Positions 1 through 11,730 of a stretch of 64,000 nucleotides of DNA are shown piece after piece. How positions within the stretch are numbered: position 1 is the stretch's first letter; every line of letters begins with the position of its first letter. The DNA comes from Agriotes lineatus. Its lineage: Eukaryota > Arthropoda > Insecta > Coleoptera > Elateridae. The position numbers and the translations under genes are program-made. The notes beneath the pieces are model-generated. The model saw nothing but the letters and a program-made list of their open reading frames with translations. It searched no databases and was not told where the DNA came from. Location: positions 176,486,015-176,550,014 of the forward strand of contig OW679195.1 in the NCBI GenBank assembly GCA_940337035.1, given 5' to 3'.

Positions 1-227
1 TGGAGAAGGAAATGCATCCATATAAAGCTGTGGTTTCGTTTGTCATCAGTGCTGAAGGCACTAGAATTGTGTATATAAATAGTAGAGGAAATAATTAACC
101 AACGTTTTGCAAACTGTTTTCCCAGCTTTACTTACGGCTGTGAAACAACTCTGCTCTAAATCCTAAAGCTAAAACCGTAACAACATTTTTCTGTGGAATT
201 TTCCCAGATCTGTACCCCATGGAAGTA

Positions 228-1052
228 TATAGGCCTACTTGCGCCAGGATCATTTGCGCCCACCGCCATTTTCGATTCATTTGCGCCTAACAGAAATATC
301 AGTACTAATCAAAGTCTCATTTACGACCAGGACACCCGAAGTTGACCGACTAGTGAGGCGGTGCCCCACCTGCAAAAAAGTTATTACAGAAACACTAAAT
401 TTAACAATTTTTCGCTTAGCTACCCTAACTTCTATGCCTTTCTGTTGGGACTTCAATTTATTGATTCATATTATAGTACATATTAGTGCATTTGTCCAGC
501 GTATCGGTTATGAATGGTACAACCTTTGTATTTTGTTAAGATAGCAACTTATCCGCCCTGTCCGCTACTAAGTAACTCTATCATTTTTTTAAAAAGTAGA
601 TGAAAACCATATAAAATATAAAAAGGTTAGTTAGTTTAGTTAGTATATTGTTTAATTCCAAAACCATTATATTTAAAAACTAGGTAGCTGACACTGTAAT
701 TAAATGCGCTAATTTGTACAATAATAGGAATTAGTAATCAAGAATTTGACACCGGTGTAACAACTGCTATTAAAGTTTTAAAATAAATCTCAAATAAACA
801 CAAAAATTAAAGTACCAACAGAAACGCATAGAAGTTAGGGCAGCTAAGTGAAAAAAAAATGTATTTTTGTTAACAACTATTTTACAGGGAAAAGACTGCC
901 TTGCTAGTCGGACAATTTCGAGTGTCTTGATGACTGATAAGTAGCAAGCATGGGCACAAATAAGACCTTAGTTACTGTTTATGTTTTTATGGGGCGCAAA
1001 TGGGCCTAAAATGGCGGTGGGCGCAAACGAGCCGGGCGCAAGTAGTCCTACA
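228..1052. mobile_element. Long-TIR palindromic DNA element, non-autonomous
   Basis: The two ends are inverted copies of each other. The left end reads TATAGGCCTACTTGCGCC and the complement of the right end reads TGTAGGACTACTTGCGCC. Similarity continues through a shared GCCCACCGCCATTTT block and a second block around 'taacttctatgc' (429 on the left, 826 on the right), so each arm is about 250-300 bp. The 10-mer CCCATGGAAG lies immediately right of the element (1053-1062) and two bases left of it (216-225), which looks like a target-site duplication. Long arms with a 9-10-bp duplication fit Mutator-like or foldback-type elements, but no transposase is present to decide. The only longer frame inside (239-544) has no recognisable domain and lies in the left arm. 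Confidence 0.72.
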
Positions 1053-1062
1053 CCCATGGAAG

Positions 1063-2184
1063 ATGTATAAGAGACCGTAATTAGAGAAATGGCTCAGTCG
1101 CAAATCATTATCAAATTTAAGGTTTTTAAAACGTTAAAATATTTTTGGAGGTCTTCTATAGTAGAAGAAAATGTAAAAGTTAAATTATCTAGAGCATAGA
1201 GCACCGTTTGGTCCCAGTAATGGAAGGTGTTTTAAAAATGTATTGAACTGCGACAAAATATGTGTATCTTTGCGAGATTAAAGTTAACGAACAGGTATTA
1301 GCAATGCATTATTATTTTCTATTGGTCCTTATCCTATTAATAAATAAATAACATAAGGTAACCGCTATTTTCCAAGAACAGAGGATGATGATACTGTAGT
1401 AGAGTAGAAGACATACACTCTTACATAATGAAAATATTACAATGGTAAAGAATTATGTTATAGAGAACACTAACTTGTTCAGTTTCAGGTTAAAACGAGT
1501 TTATTATCGAATTTTTAATTTCGAATTATTTAAATAGCACCATATAATCGACAATGATGTTAAATTTTGAAATAATGATTTGATACAGACCCAGTACTAA
1601 ACTAATATAATAAAATTTACTTCAGTTCTTTTAAGAAAGAGGGCGTTCTATAGATTTTTTACAGCTTTTCTTGATCATAGTTTCTTCTCATAACATCGGT
1701 ATAACTTAGTCGATCCTATAAAATTATGTGAAATTTAATGTTAACATAGTAATATAAAGTTAACGTAATCATTCCATTTTCCTTAATAAACCAACTTGGA
1801 AGTCTGATTAGTGCACAATAAAAAATAAGAACTAAAATATTAATTAATGTTAATAACACTGAATGTCGACTTATTGCCTACTAACAATTTACAGAAAAGC
1901 AAAGCTCATTTTAAAAATATATGCAAATAACCGAAATCTGAAGAGTCACAGCAGTACATTTAAATAATTTCCGCATGATTTGGCAATACATCTAAATAAT
2001 TTAGGCATTAAACCAAAAAACGCGTCGGTTGCGGCCCATAAAGCTTTCGATAATCCGGTTGCTGTTATTAATGAATTGTTTATCAATAATGTCCACGAAA
2101 CGATTCCTGATTTAATTAACGACTGTTCGACGCGGAAAAGCGCTTAAAGACAAATGGCAGAAGGCAAATGCGAAAGTCGAGGTT
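1063..2184. other. AT-rich spacer, no gene seen
   Basis: No credible reading frame, RNA gene or repeat recognised. Base composition is strongly AT-rich up to about 2000. From about 2020 it becomes more balanced and less repetitive, leading into the possible promoter at 2185. Confidence 0.5.
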
Positions 2185-2217
2185 TATATAAGGAACTGAC
2201 CGGTCTATGATCACGTT
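2185..2217 (+). promoter_or_regulatory. Possible TATA plus initiator core promoter
   Basis: TATATAAGG at 2185-2193 is followed 28 bases later by GATCACGTT (A at 2213), close to the spacing of an animal TATA box and start site. The initiator is one base off the arthropod TCAGT consensus. An ATG follows at 2239 but its frame closes after 22 codons and no convincing splice donor is seen, so the transcript, if any, is unidentified. Confidence 0.25.
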
Positions 2218-2690
2218 AGCATCTCGTTGAGGTGCAACATGAGTGTTGGAAGATTTAGTAACTTAAACTGGAATTTTGGCGAGTTTTTACTTCAAATAGT
2301 AATTGCTTTTTAAGAAATAATATAACAGGAATTTGTTCTTACCAGTTGGTAGCGTAGCACGTGCAGATTAATAGCCAAAACTAAAATTAAGATATGTAAT
2401 AAATCATGAAAATACCAATGATTCAGCGCTTATTCATTTGTTAAAAAACAATATTGGATATTTGAAAGTGAAATATTGCACAGATATAATTACTTTTGTT
2501 GCATAGTGATCACGAAAGTCGTTTTTTATACGAAAACTGGTGAGGAAAGCACCACTTTTTTAACGAAAAATGGTTTTAAAAAATCACTGTTTTTAACTAT
2601 ATTATTGAAGTTGTGAGTTGTGAATTTCACAGTAAATTCCCAAGTCCTTTTTGACCAAATTTCGAGTTACAAGAGATCACTATCCAAGAA
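2218..2690. other. Spacer, nothing recognised
   Basis: AT-rich sequence with no gene or repeat that I can support. Confidence 0.4.
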
Positions 2691-2802
2691 CAACAGGTTT
2701 TGAAAGTCCCTTTTTTCATTCGTTGGCTTGATTAACTCGGGCTTCGCCCTCGTTAATCAAACTGCAAATACATGAAAAAAATATGTCTTTCAAAACTAGT
2801 TG
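2691..2802. repeat. Compound hairpin with GC core
   Basis: Imperfect arms pair CAACAGGTTTTGAAAG on the left with CTTTCAAAACTAGTTG on the right. The centre is a tighter hairpin (2728-2760) with stem TTGATTAAC / GTTAATCAA and a core CGGGCTTCGCCC. The AT-rich outer arms around a GC-rich inner stem resemble the structures at 41.7, 58.7 and 59.4 kb. Confidence 0.6.
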
Positions 2803-5800
2803 TACAAATAACTATTACAAAGTAAAGTTTGGAAAGGAAATTCTTTATTTTTGGTAGAATTTTGGAACATCTTTAATTTTGGGATTATTTTCTAATAAAG
2901 CCCTTGAAGAAAAAGTTCATATTCAAAATAATTAAAGTGCAACAAAATCACGATTTCTTTTATAAATTTTTTATAATTCTTTCCCACAAAGTTGTTTGTG
3001 TGAATTGATATAAATTGCAACTCGGCGTGCATTTTTACTAATTAAAAAAGTCACGGTCTTGGCGTTTCTGAAAGCTGCTAATCACCCAAAATAACTCTGC
3101 TGAACTACACAACTATAGGCAACGATAGTAAGTGAATTTACGACAGGTTAATTAAGCCGCTACGCGAACAAACAAGACGAAGGCTGCATTTTTAAGAACC
3201 GCATTTGTCTAAAAGTAAAGTTATTTAGCAGCCTTGCAGCACACGGAATTGCTTGTTGCATTTAACGACGCCAAACCTTGGAGCACAATTATTAGAAGCT
3301 GGTTAAATTGCCACGCTAATGATACAGGTTTCCCTTTTCAAGAACGAGCTGACTGGTGAAGGGTCTCAGTTTTGTGAGAATTTATTCTAACAAAATACGA
3401 AGAAATTCTTATGGAAGCTGTTCCAATCTAATTTTCTGGAAAGCTACATTTGTATTTCACATTTTTGCGACGTACTTGAAAGGCATGTAGCCCCAAAATT
3501 ATGCAATGTACCATGAGGCTAAAGTGCTCGTTAAACTTTGACCAGTTTGTAATATGTGCGCAGCTGATGGAATGTTTACAGTGTTGCAAACACGAAGCAC
3601 AATATTGTGTTTTTACATATTTACTCAGAAATTCCATTCTGAATACCTAAAACCTGAACGAAAATAGCCGAAGGCAGAATCCAGTCTCCCATAAAAATAT
3701 AAAAATTGAATTTTATTGCGTATAATCGCGTATAAAATCTCCGCAAATAATGCAAAATAAGATTGTGCCTACCGAAAATGTGCTGAATGGAAACAGTGCA
3801 AAAACCTTGCGTGCACATTCACCAGACGGCAATTTCCAATTTAATAATATTATTAAGATTTCATAACGAAATTTGCTGTATCAATCACGAACTGTTATTT
3901 ACCGGCAATTATGGAAATTGTTTATCAAAAAATAATTGAATCGTGAACGCGAAAATGGGCCCCGAGATTTATGGTTCTCAAACAGCCTGTTAGAATAACC
4001 AATTGGGGCAAATTTAACTTCTGGTTAATTTCCTTGTTTATTTACAAATAAAAGTTTTGAATGCAAATTTATAATTAATGCTGAATCATAGTTTTTGTTT
4101 GACAAGGACGTAGTCATGTTGAAAATTAAATTATATAATAATTATAAAATTAATTAAAATGTGGACTTATAATTTTACGCCCTATAATTAACTAATAATG
4201 TATGTAAAACTCAATTATCTAGTAAATTTTGAGGACCCAGTTGCATAGTTACTTTTTAGTGCAAGTTTTCTCTTGACTTATTTCTTGAATTTCTCAGTTT
4301 CAGTTATTGAACAGGTTAGCATGATTCTTTTCAGCTTAATGCTTAACTACACGAGCATATCCGTCTATTACGGACTGCTAATTATTCCTCTTATTTCTGC
4401 AGGAAAAGTAGAATAAAATGAAAAGTCACATACCTGAAGAGGTGTTTATAGTACGCCTGGAAGACAAACAAGAATGCAAAAATCAGCTTTGTTTTCTCTT
4501 TGTCCAAGAATGTTAGTCCACTAGTTATGATAGGGAAACAGGAAGGGTTCATCTCAGTTACAACGGTTTCTAGCAATTGAACCCAAGGTGGCATCCAGTG
4601 AAAGCTCGCAGGATTGGACGCGTCCCACCGTAAAAATTATGCAGGTTTTTATATAAAACCCATTAGTGAGTGTGAGGAGAAATGCATATGCACTAGCCTT
4701 GATTGTTAAACTTGACCTTTTTGTTTAAAAAACAATGTGAAACCAGCCGAGAAACTTAGTGATGTGCAATATGAATTTTCACAGTAAGGAGAGATATTAT
4801 TCCTTTGCTGTGAAATTGAAAATATCACGAGTTATTAATTTATGGTCGTTCTCTTAGTTATTCAAAAGCGATTTTTTCTACTTGACTTATAACTGTATAT
4901 TGCTGTTTGTCCTTAAAACAGAACTATATAAATATTTATGGATTCATGCTTAAATTTGTCTTGGACAACTTTAGAGAGTCTTTACCTTGTACATTTGCAT
5001 GTATATTATGTTATCAGGTTATCACTAACTGTTGCTCTTTTCAGTCAAATAAATATTTGGATTTTATATTAAATAGTATTGGTATTTGTTTTGAAATCTG
5101 ATCTTTTTGACAAACCCAAGGAAAAAAGCCTTCATTCATAGTTCTAATAACAGTGCATGCTACGACCATGCGCTGAATGTAATGAGTTTTATACGAATAT
5201 CAAATTACTGCAATTAGATAGTTGGCAAACTATTCTTAAAGTTCAAGACCATGTGACCAATGCCATTTGGGGATTTAGTGAATTTAATGTTCTAACGTTG
5301 CATGACAGTCCCGATTTTACATTTTTAAGCATGAACATTCGAGGTTTAGCTTCGAATTTGTACCTTGCGTTAGTTTTCTTACACGTTCTCTCCTCTGTAT
5401 CAAGAGCTAAATTACATAGTTTTGCTTTGTTTCGAGTAAGTAGCTTCCTATAACATTAATTCTTTAGCAGATGGCACGCCACTGCCATATGTCAGATTTA
5501 ATTTGTAAACATGGTTACCAATAGTGTGAAATGGTTTGCCTATGTTACTTGGCCAAGTGGTCTTGAAGAATGTTTTCAGTCTTTTTTTTTTAGAGTACCT
5601 TCAATTTAACTTAACAAGTCCATTAAAAAACATTTTAAAACTTTTTAAAATTCTAACTTTTAGTTTCAGTCATACTAAGAAAAATAGTAGTTTGTATTTT
5701 GTCTTGTGTTATTTTGAGTTTAAAATTGGATGTTGCTGAATTTTAAAAATTTAAAAATTAAGCATATTATCTTAAACTTGTTATTACAGGTATCGTTTAA

Positions 5801-6139
5801 TGAAAACAATTAAGTTTCGAAATCCGTTAATATAAAGATTTGGAGGCATTGTACGAGATATTTTTCGTTGGTTTTCCTGTGATTGTATCTCAATATTCAC
5901 ATATCTTGTAACATATAGTAAGTTCACACTTTTTTGCATGAAGATTAGCCTTGGAATTTTGTTATTAAGTTGCACACGAACAAAACCGCATCTTTTATTT
6001 TGTTGTATAACCTGTAGTATGTTGTTGTCAGATGGACTTTAATAGTACATGACAAGAAATATTTAAAATCTAAAGTATTGTAAGATCTTCCATGTACTTA
6101 ATCAGAAATGTTTTCAATTGCACACTTAGTGAATAAAAA
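2803..6139. other. Gene-free AT-rich region
   Basis: No coding region is supported; the short open frames have no family resemblance and mostly lack an ATG. A more balanced, non-repetitive block lies at about 3110-3350 and could be regulatory. The rest is AT-rich, with several homopolymer runs around 5590-5760. Confidence 0.45.
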
Positions 6140-6188
6140 CAGATTCAGATTCCCTATGGGAGCGTAAGTTCGAATCTTACCTACTGCA
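6140..6188 (+). pseudogene. 3' half of a tRNA-Leu(CAG)-like gene
   Basis: The segment shows, in order, an anticodon-loop-like stretch TTCAGAT with anticodon CAG preceded by T, a class II variable arm TCCC-TAT-GGGA, a perfect 5-7-5 T arm (GTAAG, TTCGAAT, CTTAC) and an acceptor-like 3' strand CTACTGCA. The long variable arm and the CAG anticodon point to leucine. The D arm and the matching 5' acceptor strand are not found upstream, and the 3' side of the anticodon stem is shortened. It is therefore a truncated tRNA or a tRNA-derived retropseudogene, not a working tRNA. Confidence 0.6.
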
Positions 6189-7713
6189 ATATATGTATAT
6201 TTTTTGTTAATTAGTCTAACTCGCATTACTGGGTATTTCGTTCAACTCTTTCAATATTATTATAAGAATCCGAAAAATAGGTGCACCATGAGACTATAAG
6301 AAAGGTTTATAGTTCATTTTAATTTGGTTTGAACAATTTTTAAATAGTTTTAAATATGAAGTTGGCTCGATTTCGAAAGGCTTGAGATTAATACTTTATT
6401 TTTAAATATTTTTTTAACCTTTGTATTAGGCGTTCTTCTCAGTAACTTCTTTTGTAGATGCTCTTCTGCTTCACGCGATTACAATTAATCAATTCAATCG
6501 TAATTCAAACCTAAACTATTTGCTGCAGTATCATTAAGATAGTGGTGTATTCCTAGTGTGACGTGTTGATCCGAAATCTATATATTTTATTAGCATTAAA
6601 GTAATTGTGAATGAAAAGGTATAGAATTCTAATATGTTTAATAAAATTATATGTTCTAGTGTTATTGTACAGCAGCAGTTGCCATTCAATAGACAAAAAA
6701 TAGCATACATGTGATTCGAAAATGAATGTCATAAATATCAAACAAAAGTCAGTCAGTTTATTAGCTCACCTTAGCTAATTTTTGCCCCGATCAGGAAACT
6801 AACGAATAGATTGGTATTTAAAATGTCCTTACATTTTCCTACTTGCTTATTTTGATTTTCTTGAGAGGCGATAATCATAAACAGAACACCAGAAACTCGA
6901 CTGTAAATATCGTGCTAAATATTGTCAGTAGCAGTACTTGACAATTGAAAATGGTATCAACGTTTATTTCCTTAATTTTTTAAACATAGAAGACATTCAA
7001 TGCATGTGATTTAGTTTTTTTTTTAATTGTCAGTAAAGAACGTCGAAATTGTTATTAAAATACGAAAAATTGGCAGTGAAGTGTAATCCACTGTTTTGCG
7101 ACTTTTTGTAAGTGGCGGAGTGACGGATGGGTGACAGAAAAAGTCAACATAACCTACAAAAGTTTGTTAAAAACAATTATTTCACAATTTCAAAGAAAAA
7201 AACATAATATGCCCCAAGGCACTGAAGTTCCTTTTCATTCCTCATGTGGTATATTTGCCTCTGCTTTACGAGCCTCTCCAGCTAAATTCCCCATTCGTGA
7301 TAAAAATTTAAACTTCAGTGCTTAGGTATACAAATAGCTATTTCAAGACTAATTTATTATATCCAAAATAAATTCACAAACTCCAAGATGCCAGACATTT
7401 TGGAAAGTAGTGGGTGTACGGTTTCAACCAGTGAATTAATAATCTGTGTTTAGCTGTATATTCATGAATAATGTTACCTTATATGGTTCAAAATATTTAG
7501 TTTGTTTTATAGCATTCTTTAATAAACAAATCATGAAAACAAAACAAAAATGTAGATTATATAAGCAAATGCTTGGGTTTGTCCACAAAGTGTCGAAGTT
7601 TTAAGACAAAATATGACGATAAGCCTAGTGATAATTGTTTTAACAAAAGAAATGAATGTTTCATTTGCGTGCTTCTTCAATTTTTAATTGTTTTGAGTTG
7701 ATTCAATTGTTTT
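6189..7713. other. Gene-free AT-rich region
   Basis: No supported gene, RNA or repeat. The open frame at 7131-7325 has no recognisable features. Confidence 0.45.
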
Positions 7714-7752
7714 AAACCTAACCCAACCTAACAAAACCTACCTAACCTAATA
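7714..7752. repeat. Degenerate CCTAA telomere-like stretch
   Basis: The sequence is a run of imperfect CCTAA-type units (CCTAA, CCCAA, CCTAA, then ACCTACCTAACCTAA). (TTAGG)n is the usual insect telomere repeat, so this may be a short interstitial telomere-like track. It is short and imperfect and may equally be part of a dispersed repeat. Confidence 0.4.
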
Positions 7753-7779
7753 ATTCCTAAGATCCTGCAAAAATATTAC

Positions 7780-8275
7780 TTCTTGTGGCAAATCAAAGCG
7801 TTCAAGAGCTGGCAACTGCCGCATTAATCAACGGGACGGTGCTAAACTGCTGATCGCAAGAATTTCCTCTGAAAAGAGATTTCTATCGAGGGCTGAGCAC
7901 GCCGCATCCGTGCAGCGTAGCATCGAAACCCGAAGATATGCATCAGTGAAAGCGATTTGCGGTCCGAGTATGCGCTGCAAGTGCAAGGTGCATTAATTCG
8001 AGCCCATTATCATAATTTAGTGGTAATTGCCCGCAGTTTAGCAGGAGTCCGCTTATTCAAATGGCCGCGGAGGGCGTTCGTTTCGGGCGGCGGCGTGTGA
8101 TTGCGGATGCTTTTTGCCGGCATTTTCGGAGGTGGGAATTAAGTTTATGGGTCGTTCTGCTGCACCTTGCACCGTGGGATAATTAGACGCTGCGGCGGCT
8201 CGAATTAGCCCATTAACCGATGGATTAGGAAATAACGGTCCTGAGCCGGTGGCGTACAATGTTGGCTAAGGTCGT
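7780..8275. other. GC-balanced unique block, possible cis-regulatory
   Basis: Base composition is clearly richer in G+C than the flanks, with complex non-repetitive sequence. It contains homeodomain-type sites such as ATTAATT near 7993 and an Otx/Bicoid-type GGATTAG at 8222. A 68-codon frame on the minus strand (8053-8259) has no recognisable family. I favour non-coding regulatory DNA, by inference only. Confidence 0.3.
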
Positions 8276-9265
8276 ATAATTCAGCATAATGAATCACATA
8301 CGTATACCAAATTCCACCAAAGATACTTTTTCTATATTATTTTAGTATACATTAACCGGCATAAATTTGCACACACATGGAAAAGTTTATTCTTTATAAA
8401 AATCCCTGCATCTTCTCAAACTCAAAACGCACTTGCCAAAATTTAATTATCGACTTTCAAATACGGGAGAAGATCGAAACTATGAAAACTACTCAAGAAT
8501 AAAGTACCCTTATTTATCAAATACACAAAAATATAATTTGGAAAAGTTGCTTACAAATCAAATGTCAAATATGAAGTTCCTACTTTCTACCTTGTGCATT
8601 ACGGAAAATGTCGGTTCGTTCGAAAGTCAGACTAAGCAATTACGGTTTTACAAGATATTAAGCTCATTTTACATGGACTTATTCACACTTAGAAAGACTT
8701 TTGTTTATGGCTAGGTATAGGGACCTGAATCCGTCTCACAACGAATGCTCAGTATTTTACTTAAAAGTTGCCCCAGTCAGTTTTGCAGGGTCGACCGAAC
8801 CGACTATACTGTCGAACTTGAGTTTCGTTCACTTAGCAACTAGAAAATTGCGTTAATAAATGAGTGCTAAAATAATTGTTTTTAATCCAAAATAAAAACA
8901 CCGGTATCTTCAAAAAACGTATAACAAACAATTCGAACATTAACAACAATTTAAAGCAAGTACGTATAATTTTTAATGGAAATGTTATATAAACAATATT
9001 TAGAAATCAAAGACATTGAACATACAAAATAATAAAAAAGGAAACTTCAAAGATGTCATTCTATGTGGCCACCTCTCTTCGAAATATTTACTATAACATT
9101 TAAATTAAAAATTATAATAATCTTATTGATGCTCGGATCGTTTGTTGTTACATTTTTTAAAGATACCTCTGTTCTTTTACTTTGGACACAAAAGTTATTG
9201 GTTTAGCACTATCTTAATTAAGCAAATTTGACAGTATCGTATCCGGCAATAAGTTAACTTTGAAG
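8276..9265. other. AT-rich spacer before the pogo-like element
   Basis: No gene supported. The 93-codon open frame at 8433-8714 does not begin with ATG and resembles nothing I know. Confidence 0.45.
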
Positions 9266-9267
9266 TA

Positions 9268-9291
9268 GGGGAGAGTCTGGAACAGTGGCCA
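9268..9291. repeat. Left terminal inverted repeat of pogo-like element
   Basis: 24 bp, identical to the complement of 12148-12171, next to the TA at 9266-9267. Confidence 0.95.
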
Positions 9292-9453
9292 CATTTTTGT
9301 AAATTTTTTATTATTTGAATGCATCAAGTGTTTTAACCAATTTTGACTGTTTTACATTAAAAATATATAATTTGCCTTCAACATTATATAGCGAACGAGT
9401 AAGAAAAAACATTTCATCTATTAGTTTTTTCAATTTTGAGAAAGTGTCGCAAA

Positions 9454-9512
9454 CTGGCCACTGTACCTGCAATGTAGGTACACTGGCCACCCATGTATGG
9501 TACTGTGGCCAC
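9454..9512. repeat. Left subterminal TGGCCA palindrome array
   Basis: Three TGGCCA cores lie in 59 bp: CTGGCCACTGTACCTGCA, then GGTACACTGGCCAC, then TACTGTGGCCAC. A further core sits in the terminal repeat. Adjacent units are in inverted orientation and share the flank GGTACA/TGTACC. Multiple subterminal sites of this kind are typical transposase-binding sites. Confidence 0.8.
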
Positions 9513-9558
9513 ACCTCTTTCAAGAAATAGGTGTCATTAAAACAACTCGTACAAATCT

Positions 9559-9566
9559 TTTATTTA
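9559..9566 (-). terminator. Candidate polyadenylation signal of transposase gene
   Basis: On the minus strand AATAAA occurs about 65-70 bases beyond the transposase stop codon (9630-9632), before the left subterminal array. Confidence 0.5.
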
Positions 9567-9629
9567 TTAAAAAAACATCAGTAATATAAAACTAAAAAGA
9601 ATAGAAAACATATTTAGCTTAGTAGGTAC

Positions 9630-11286
9630 TTAATAAATGTTATAACCTGACAGGTTGATTGGAAAAGAAAATAAATTCGCAGTTCTTGCGGTACCTCCAA
9701 CTGTATTGGGATCCGGTAAGTGCAGGATAATGTTATTCATTTGGACGACAGCAGTGTCAGAATTATCGGGATATGTGAAATTATTGCCATGCCGACGTAA
9801 AAAATTTATGTTACATTCGTCAGTGTCAGTAATAATTTCAGTAACAGAGCCAACATAGTAGCGAACTGTCTTTTTTAATGCAAATCTGACCAGAACAAAA
9901 GCGCCAACAACGATATTTTCAATATCATTGAGAGCAACTTCTTCATCTGTTTCATTTGTAATACTCACATCTTCTGAGTCAGTTAAACTCAAGTTTAGTT
10001 CGCTTTCGCTTGATGTTTCGTTTTCTTGACATAGTTTTCTTTGTTTTGCTGCTGGTGCTGAAACAATCTCTTCATCTTCGACAAGTCTTTTCTTTACAAA
10101 CGGACGCTTTTCAAGACTGGATTTTCGAACTTTTTTTACTTGCTCTTCCATTTCTAATTTTTCGAGTATGGGAGTATTTGTCAGTATTTCGGTGGTTTTC
10201 TTTTTTCTTGATTGTCTCTTGCGCGGGGCTGATGGCTGGGCAGTGGGAAGTGGCTTTAAATCATATGGACTGACAAATGTTTTTTCCAAAGTGCTATTTT
10301 GCGTGATTTTGGATGTTGATGGCAATTTTTTCTCTTCTAAACCAACCATTGGAACTTGCTCATTGTTTACAGGAATTTGTTCTTGTTGTTGCTCTACAGG
10401 TAAATCGGTTGTTGACGCCGCTATGAAGTCTTCGTCGGTGTATATGTTATTATTAAAAGGATATATTCCTGTTGCTTTGAAACCCGACATGCAGTTTGTG
10501 GGTGTGACAGCTAGAGGGTAAGACTTCCCTAGGATCTCTGCGATATCATAGATAGTTATTCTTTGGCCTGGGTGGTTCAGTAACCAATTTGAACAGTTCT
10601 GGTTATAGTATTTTTTCAAGGCAAAATAAATACATTTGTCCAGTGGTTGCAGCTTATGGCTGGTGTGAGGTGGCAATGTTAAAAGTATCACATTATTCTG
10701 TTTTGCAAGCTTTATAGTTGCCAGGGATATGTGAGTTTCATGGTTGTCTAGAATTAATAAGACAGGCGAATCAGGGGTTGGTTTCACATGTTTAATAAAG
10801 TGCTGCATCCACTGGACGAATATCTCTGATGTCATCCAACCGGATTGGGATGCCGTTCCTAAAGTTCCCGGTGGCGCATTTTTTATCATATAATCTTTGT
10901 ACTTTTTCCTGGGAAAAACTAACAGAGGTGGTACAGAGTTCCCAATTGCATTGATGCAACCACACATGGTTACCAAAGTTCCCCTCTCACTGGATACGAT
11001 GTGCCCGACCTGTTTTTGCCCTTTTTTTGCAATAACTTTTTGTGTCTCCTGGACGGTTGTTAATGCTGTCTCATCAACATTAAATATCTGATTGGGCTCA
11101 AAGCTGTATTTTTCAATGACCTTCTCAAGGTTCTTAAAGAAACGTTCTACAATCGGTTTGTTGAAACCCATAGCTCTGCCTAATGATGTTGCTTCAGCTA
11201 ATCTTAGTGCCAATTCTTTGCGCCTCTTCATGAATTCGGTAAACCACAGCCTACCTGCGGTTCCGTTCTCTTCCCAGGATTTTGGA
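9630..11286 (-). CDS. Pogo-like transposase, DDE catalytic and C-terminal part
   Basis: This carries the catalytic half of a pogo/Tigger/jerky-type transposase that cuts and pastes the element by binding its ends. Counting from the first ATG of the frame (at 11231), the three acidic residues are D53 (NVDET), D162 (LILDNHETHI) and D198 (LQPLDK). The last two are separated by 35 residues, a DD35D arrangement normal for pogo-type enzymes. An acidic and lysine-rich linker follows. The C-terminal roughly 95 residues (VLVRF, YVGSV, NFLRRHG, LPDPN) resemble the small SH3/Tudor-like tail seen in many insect transposon-derived proteins; that match is from memory. Upstream of ATG 11231 the frame continues with the expected NPKSWEENGTAG and WFTEFMKRR, which shows it is the direct continuation of the frame at 11287-11668. 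No internal stop is seen. Confidence 0.9.
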
Positions 11287-11668
11287 TTTTTTTTCCATTA
11301 GCCACGGCTAAATCATACGCCAACTTTCGTGCCCCTTTCGGGGGCAGACCGTGATGTAGTTTGGCCATGGTTTGGAGATATTCGCTTAATTCATCTTCTT
11401 CATCTTGCGAAAAGATTTTATTTACTTGGTAATTAGGTGTTAACCTTGGAGCACCTTCTAATGTTTGTGAATTCCAAGCAATCTGTCTATCGTCGTCGTG
11501 CTCTTTACATTTCTGAATGTAGCGTCTTAGTGTAGTTCGGGGTATTTGGTGTTTTAAAGCTGATGCTTTGACAGATAATCCACCATTTTTCACATCCCTA
11601 ATAGCATTAACCATTATGTCTCTTGGTATCTTGCCTATTTCAATATTTGTTTTTTTCTGACGAGGCAT
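11246..11668 (-). CDS. Pogo-like transposase, N-terminal HTH_psq part (frameshifted)
   Basis: This encodes the DNA-binding N-terminus. I choose the ATG at 11668 (MPRQKK) over one nine codons upstream because pogo-type proteins usually begin just before the helix-turn-helix. Residues around 13-55 (RDIMVNAIRDV, LSVKASALKH, IPRTTLRRYI) form a psq/CENP-B-type helix-turn-helix. A second predicted helical segment (EEDELSEYL, LPPKGARKLAYDLAVANGKK) follows. At codons GGA AAA AAA ATC the frame departs from the family pattern. Shifting back one base at the A run gives NPKSWEEN and the rest of the transposase; staying in frame gives a 16-residue unrelated tail. The cause may be a lost A (8 instead of 9), a sequencing error, or programmed -1 slippage. 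The joined protein would be about 680 residues, normal for the family. Confidence 0.85.
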
Positions 11669-11730
11669 TTTTTCTAAAACAAAGTATAGTTGCAATTAAC
11701 AAAAACGACTAAGTTAAAATTTGTTGTGGC

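Noticed and set aside
9655..11301. Plus-strand open frames of up to 117 codons within 9.65-11.3 kb
   Set aside because: They are antisense shadows of the minus-strand transposase, which has clear catalytic motifs.
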